Shown here: in pieces, positions 61,115-64,000 of the stretch | How positions within the stretch are numbered: the first letter of the stretch is position 1 | Layout of the letters: each line of letters starts with the position of its first letter | Source of the DNA: JANQMY01 sp965227095 | GTDB taxonomy: Bacteria; Pseudomonadota; Alphaproteobacteria; JANQMY01 | NCBI GenBank assembly: GCA_965227095.1 | Contig: CBDDFL010000002.1 | Span: forward strand, 558,001 to 622,000 | DNA length: 64,000 bases | Direction of reading: 5' to 3' | Notes under the pieces: model-generated | Seen by the model: only the letters and a program-made list of their open reading frames with translations | Told to the model about the DNA's origin: nothing | Database searches by the model: none | Translations under genes and position numbers: made by a program

Positions 61115-62308
61115 GTGGTTGAAGCCGTTCAAGCTCTCGATCCGGTCACCCCGGTCGGTATTTCTGCCATTCGGGCGTTGAAGGACGATATCGAAAAACG
61201 CGTCGATGAAACCGAGGCGGCAAAATGCGTGCCGTCGGATTTGGTGGAAGCTCTACGCGATCAGCGTCTGTTCAGCATGGCCATCCCTAAATCCCTCGGG
61301 GGTGAAGAAAATGATGTTCTCGACATCCTGCAAGCCATTCAGGAAGCATCCTATTCAGACAGTGCTGTCGGCTGGCTGGCCATGATCTATCTGACCACCG
61401 CATCGACTGCCGCCATGCTGCCGCTGGAATGGGCGCAGAAAATCTATCGTGCGGACAATCGTGTGCCGATCACGGCCGGCGCCACGGCGCCTACCGGGAA
61501 GGGAGAGGTTGTTGACGGTGGCGTTAAGGTGACTGGGCGCTGGCAATGGGGCTCCGGCACGCATCATGCGGATTGGATCTGTGGCGGGACCATAGTCAAA
61601 GAGGGCGACGATATTCGCCGTTTCCCCACGGGCGAACCCATGGTCCATGTGATGTTTTTCGAAAAGTCCCAGGTCAAGCTTCATGACAATTGGGATCCGT
61701 CGGGCTTACGCGGCACAGGCAGTGTGGATTTCGAAGTGGAAGATGCCTTTGTACCGGACGGCCGATGGACCGTTTTGGGCGGCTCCAAACGCACGATCGA
61801 TGCGCCGCTCTATCGGTTCCCCTTTTTCGGATTGTTTGCGGCGGCGGTCGCATCCGTCCCCATCGGCATCGCGCGGCGCGCGGTCGATGACTTTGCGGAT
61901 TTGGCGCGTAAAAAAATTCCGGCCTGGCAAAAAAAGACCATCAATGAATCGTCGCTGACACAGATGGAGCTGGGTCAGGCCGAAGCCATGGTGGAAAGCG
62001 CCCAACGCGGATTGGCCCATGGTGTTGGCGAGGTATGGGACAAGCTGTGTGCGGGTGAAACGGCCTCGCTTGAAGACAAGCGTCAGCTTCGAATGCTGGC
62101 CACCAGTGCCACCTTGTTGTGCACCCAAGCGGTGGACAAACTGTACAATGCTGGTGGGGGGTCGTCGGTCCATAGCACTTGTTCGATGCAACGGCACTTC
62201 CGGGACATCCACACGGCAACGGCACATCGCATGGTCGGCACGGGTGTGCTTCAACTTGCGGGTGGTATTAAACTCACAGACAAAGCGCCGGGCGCCACAG
62301 CGCTCTAA
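61115..62308 (+). CDS. Acyl-CoA dehydrogenase-like flavin monooxygenase
   Basis: The 397-residue protein belongs to the acyl-CoA dehydrogenase fold but looks like the type 2 C-terminal branch (HsaA/DszC/HpaB-type hydroxylases). It has MAIPKSLGGEENDVLDI, GRWQWGSGTHHADWICGG, LRGTGSVDFEVEDAFVP and the C-terminal GGGSSVHSTCSMQRHFRDIHTA. That end replaces the FEGTSE Glu region of dehydrogenases, which argues for a reduced-flavin monooxygenase. The GTG at 61115 has AAAAGGAG upstream. A nitroreductase gene before it and a crotonase gene after it suggest stepwise breakdown of an aromatic or polycyclic acid. Substrate unknown. Confidence 0.85.
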   Translation: MVEAVQALDPVTPVGISAIRALKDDIEKRVDETEAAKCVPSDLVEALRDQRLFSMAIPKSLGGEENDVLDILQAIQEASYSDSAVGWLAMIYLTTASTAAMLPLEWAQKIYRADNRVPITAGATAPTGKGEVVDGGVKVTGRWQWGSGTHHADWICGGTIVKEGDDIRRFPTGEPMVHVMFFEKSQVKLHDNWDPSGLRGTGSVDFEVEDAFVPDGRWTVLGGSKRTIDAPLYRFPFFGLFAAAVASVPIGIARRAVDDFADLARKKIPAWQKKTINESSLTQMELGQAEAMVESAQRGLAHGVGEVWDKLCAGETASLEDKRQLRMLATSATLLCTQAVDKLYNAGGGSSVHSTCSMQRHFRDIHTATAHRMVGTGVLQLAGGIKLTDKAPGATAL

Positions 62309-62330
62309 ATATCCGCATAAGGAATGATCA

Positions 62331-63122
62331 ATGGAATATGTGGGCTACAAAACACTGCGGTTCGATACGCAAAACCGGGTGCTGACCGTCACCATTGACA
62401 ATGGCCCCATGAATGCCGTGGACCATGACCTGCATGACGATCTCGCGCGTGTTTTTTCAGACGTCCAACGAGATCCCGATTGCGATTTGGTGATTCTGAC
62501 GGGCCAGGGCCGCGCCTTCTGTGCCGGCGGTGATATGGACTGGTTTCAGGAAATGATCGACCAGCCGGAAAAATTCCGCTCCCTTGGGACAGATGCCAAA
62601 CGGATTGTGTTTGATCTTTTGGAACTTGAAAAACCGCTCATTTGCCGGGTGAACGGCGCGGCAGCGGGGCTTGGGGCCAGTATTGCGTTACTGTCGGACA
62701 TCATCATCGCCGACGAAAAGGCGGTCATTGGCGATCCGCACGTGAAAGTAGGTTTGGTCGCGGGCGATGGCGGCGCGGTGATCTGGCCGCAACTGATCGG
62801 CTATGCGCGCGCAAAGGAATTGCTGTTGACGGGCGACATGGTGCCGGCCCCGAAAGCGGAAGCCATGGGACTGATCAACTATGCGGTACCATCGGATCAG
62901 CTGGACGCGAAGGTGGCGGAAATTACTCAGAAGATTCTGGGCAACCCCCGTTTTGCGGTGCGGTGGACCAAGACGTCCACGAATTTGCCGTTGAAACAAA
63001 TCGCCCATACGGTGATGGATGCCGCGATCGCCTATGAAACCCTCACCAATCTGACGGACGACCGGCAAGAAGCCGTAACCGCCTTTGTGGAAAAGCGCGC
63101 GCCCAAATTTACGGGCGACTAA
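62331..63122 (+). CDS. Enoyl-CoA hydratase/isomerase (crotonase) family protein
   Basis: The 263-residue crotonase has GRAFCAGGDMDWF (first oxyanion region, residues 60-72) and RVNGAAAGLGASIALLSD (second, about 106-123). At the usual catalytic Glu positions there is H137 in GDPHVKVGL in place of the first Glu, while the second Glu is kept as E163 in RAKELLLTG. It may therefore be an isomerase, a hydrolase or a ring-opening enzyme rather than a simple hydratase. The start has AAGGAAT upstream. It is the third gene of the operon, and its stop overlaps the convergent GST-like gene by four bases. Confidence 0.9.
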   Translation: MEYVGYKTLRFDTQNRVLTVTIDNGPMNAVDHDLHDDLARVFSDVQRDPDCDLVILTGQGRAFCAGGDMDWFQEMIDQPEKFRSLGTDAKRIVFDLLELEKPLICRVNGAAAGLGASIALLSDIIIADEKAVIGDPHVKVGLVAGDGGAVIWPQLIGYARAKELLLTGDMVPAPKAEAMGLINYAVPSDQLDAKVAEITQKILGNPRFAVRWTKTSTNLPLKQIAHTVMDAAIAYETLTNLTDDRQEAVTAFVEKRAPKFTGD

Positions 63123-63880
63123 AATTCCATCGGCGTTTTGATGTGGTTCGCGAAGGTATAATCCCTGAGTTCGAACATGGTTTGATCCATATCTTCGAAG
63201 GCCTTTCCGCTGGACGCCCACACAGACCGCATCGGGTCTTCCATGGGATTGATGTCCGGCGGAGAGATCTTGAAAGGCTGCGAAAAGAACGCCCAATAAA
63301 TGTCGGCGGCGGTCAGGGTGTTCCCCACCAGATAATTACTGCCGGCGGCTTTTTGAGCTGCCGCTTGGGTCGCCATCATGACGATAATGTCTTTGATCCG
63401 GCCGCGAGATTTTTCGAAGGCTTCCGGCGAATAGCCATATTCCTTAAACATGGGCGTCTCAAGCACCGCATCTCCTTGCGCCTTATGCCCGGCTGCTAGC
63501 ATCCCCATGCGGGCTTGCCACAAAAGCCCGCCTTCGTCCGCCAACTCGCTGATGATGCCCACCATGCGCATGCGGTCATCAATGTTATCGGGGATGAGGC
63601 TTGGGCCGCTGCCAATACGTTCTGCAAGGGTCATGATTTCGTGCCAACGCACGCGCGGTGCTTCGTCATTATACATCACGACAGGACCGTTCCGGTGCCG
63701 GGTCCAGTCCACCAAATCCGCGTTGGGTTCGCCGCCTTTTTGTTCGATGGCCACAAAGGGAATGTTGTGGTGTTCGAACATGGCTTTGGCGGCCATGCCC
63801 CATGGGCTCGGCACACCGCGCACCAAGGCCACGCGCAAGCCATCCATGCCGCGCGCGGTGGCAACGTCGACAAAGTTCAT
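63119..63880 (-). CDS. Glutathione S-transferase-like protein
   Basis: The 253-residue protein has an N-terminal thioredoxin-like part (LRVALVRGVPSPWGMAAKAMFEHHNIPFVA) with PVVMYNDEAPRVRWHEIMTLAE for the glutathione-binding loop. A helical C-terminal part, with QAAAQKAAGSNYLVGNTLTAADIYWAFFSQP, follows. The NxTxADI pattern is typical of GST C-terminal domains. A few residues precede the usual N-terminus. It may detoxify products of the convergent aromatic-type operon, but glutathione use is not proven. The ATG at 63880 has AGGGAG upstream. Confidence 0.8.
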   Translation of the reverse strand: MNFVDVATARGMDGLRVALVRGVPSPWGMAAKAMFEHHNIPFVAIEQKGGEPNADLVDWTRHRNGPVVMYNDEAPRVRWHEIMTLAERIGSGPSLIPDNIDDRMRMVGIISELADEGGLLWQARMGMLAAGHKAQGDAVLETPMFKEYGYSPEAFEKSRGRIKDIIVMMATQAAAQKAAGSNYLVGNTLTAADIYWAFFSQPFKISPPDINPMEDPMRSVWASSGKAFEDMDQTMFELRDYTFANHIKTPMEF

Positions 63881-63895
63881 AAAAATCTCCCTATT

Positions 63896-64000
63896 TTATC
63901 GATAAGCGAGCCGGCGCCAGCCTCGTTTTGAAAATGGGCGCCATTGATCTTGTGGTTGGCTCAACCGTTCGGCAATTGCGTAGAGGACGAAACCGTTCAC
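63896..64000 (-). CDS. 3' end of a gene running in from the right edge, possible
   Basis: From the window edge a minus-strand frame is open for 34 codons and ends at a TAA at 63896. The readable end is VLYAIAERLSQPQDQWRPF and then a basic tail with RGWRRLAYR. It finishes 15 bases before the GST-like start, and the spacing fits the usual gene packing. The fragment is too short to identify a family. Confidence 0.35.
   Translation of the reverse strand: MNGFVLYAIAERLSQPQDQWRPFSKRGWRRLAYR

Noticed and set aside
1..64000. tRNA, rRNA and CRISPR signals
   Set aside because: No cloverleaf-like sequence in the gaps, no rRNA-like stretch and no regularly spaced direct repeats were recognised by eye; a dedicated scan was not possible.

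Overview
The window looks like a chromosomal segment of a GC-rich alphaproteobacterium, probably marine or aquatic. This is inferred from codon use, from the family mix (CaiB/BaiF CoA transferases, MaoC hydratases, molybdenum hydroxylases, TetR and IclR regulators) and from palindromic intergenic repeats of an alphaproteobacterial kind. The species cannot be named from sequence alone. Genes are tightly packed, many with ATGA or TGATG start/stop overlaps. I see no rRNA, tRNA, CRISPR array, insertion sequence or phage genes.

Left part (1-19.4 kb): a truncated Tat-exported molybdenum hydroxylase subunit, a small membrane protein and a nitroreductase are followed by eutBC with a metallophosphoesterase. 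A run of eleven minus-strand genes (19353 down to 6046) follows: two MaoC hydratases, a CaiB CoA transferase, a citrate-lyase-type CoA lyase, an embedded IclR regulator, an SCP2-alpha/beta hydrolase fusion, an acyl-CoA dehydrogenase, an MmgE/PrpD protein, an orphan CoxL-like molybdenum hydroxylase, a double CaiB/BaiF protein and a nitronate-monooxygenase-like enzyme. The first four match the reaction set activation, hydration, C-C cleavage used for C5 dicarboxylates such as mesaconate or itaconate. The substrate of the whole cluster is not known.

Middle (19.5-39 kb): two tandem membrane-anchored split-barrel-like proteins and a distant third one flank a three-gene lipid operon (epimerase, LPG-flippase-like membrane protein, CDP-alcohol phosphatidyltransferase). 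An alkylsulfatase, a cysteine-free Crp/Fnr regulator and a TauD-type dioxygenase share a region with a perfect 9-4-9 palindrome between the divergent regulator and dioxygenase. Then come a TetR/hydrolase pair, an EamA transporter, VOC and MBL enzymes, and a three-gene set of aspartic protease, 7TM transglutaminase-like protein and ATP-grasp ligase. A short-chain dehydrogenase, an OsmC protein and a CHAP-like secreted protein close this part.

Right part (39-64 kb): compound palindromic repeats separate a GMC oxidoreductase, an amidase and the biotin genes bioF-bioD-bioA. A kinase-like phosphotransferase, a methyltransferase and a single-chain acyl-CoA carboxylase with its own biotin carrier follow. 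Next is a group of predicted exported proteins: two divergent caspase-like proteins, an M23 peptidase, an unknown protein and a DUF900-type hydrolase. This is the most unusual group in the window. The end holds a TetR-controlled nitroreductase / flavin monooxygenase / crotonase operon and a GST-like gene.
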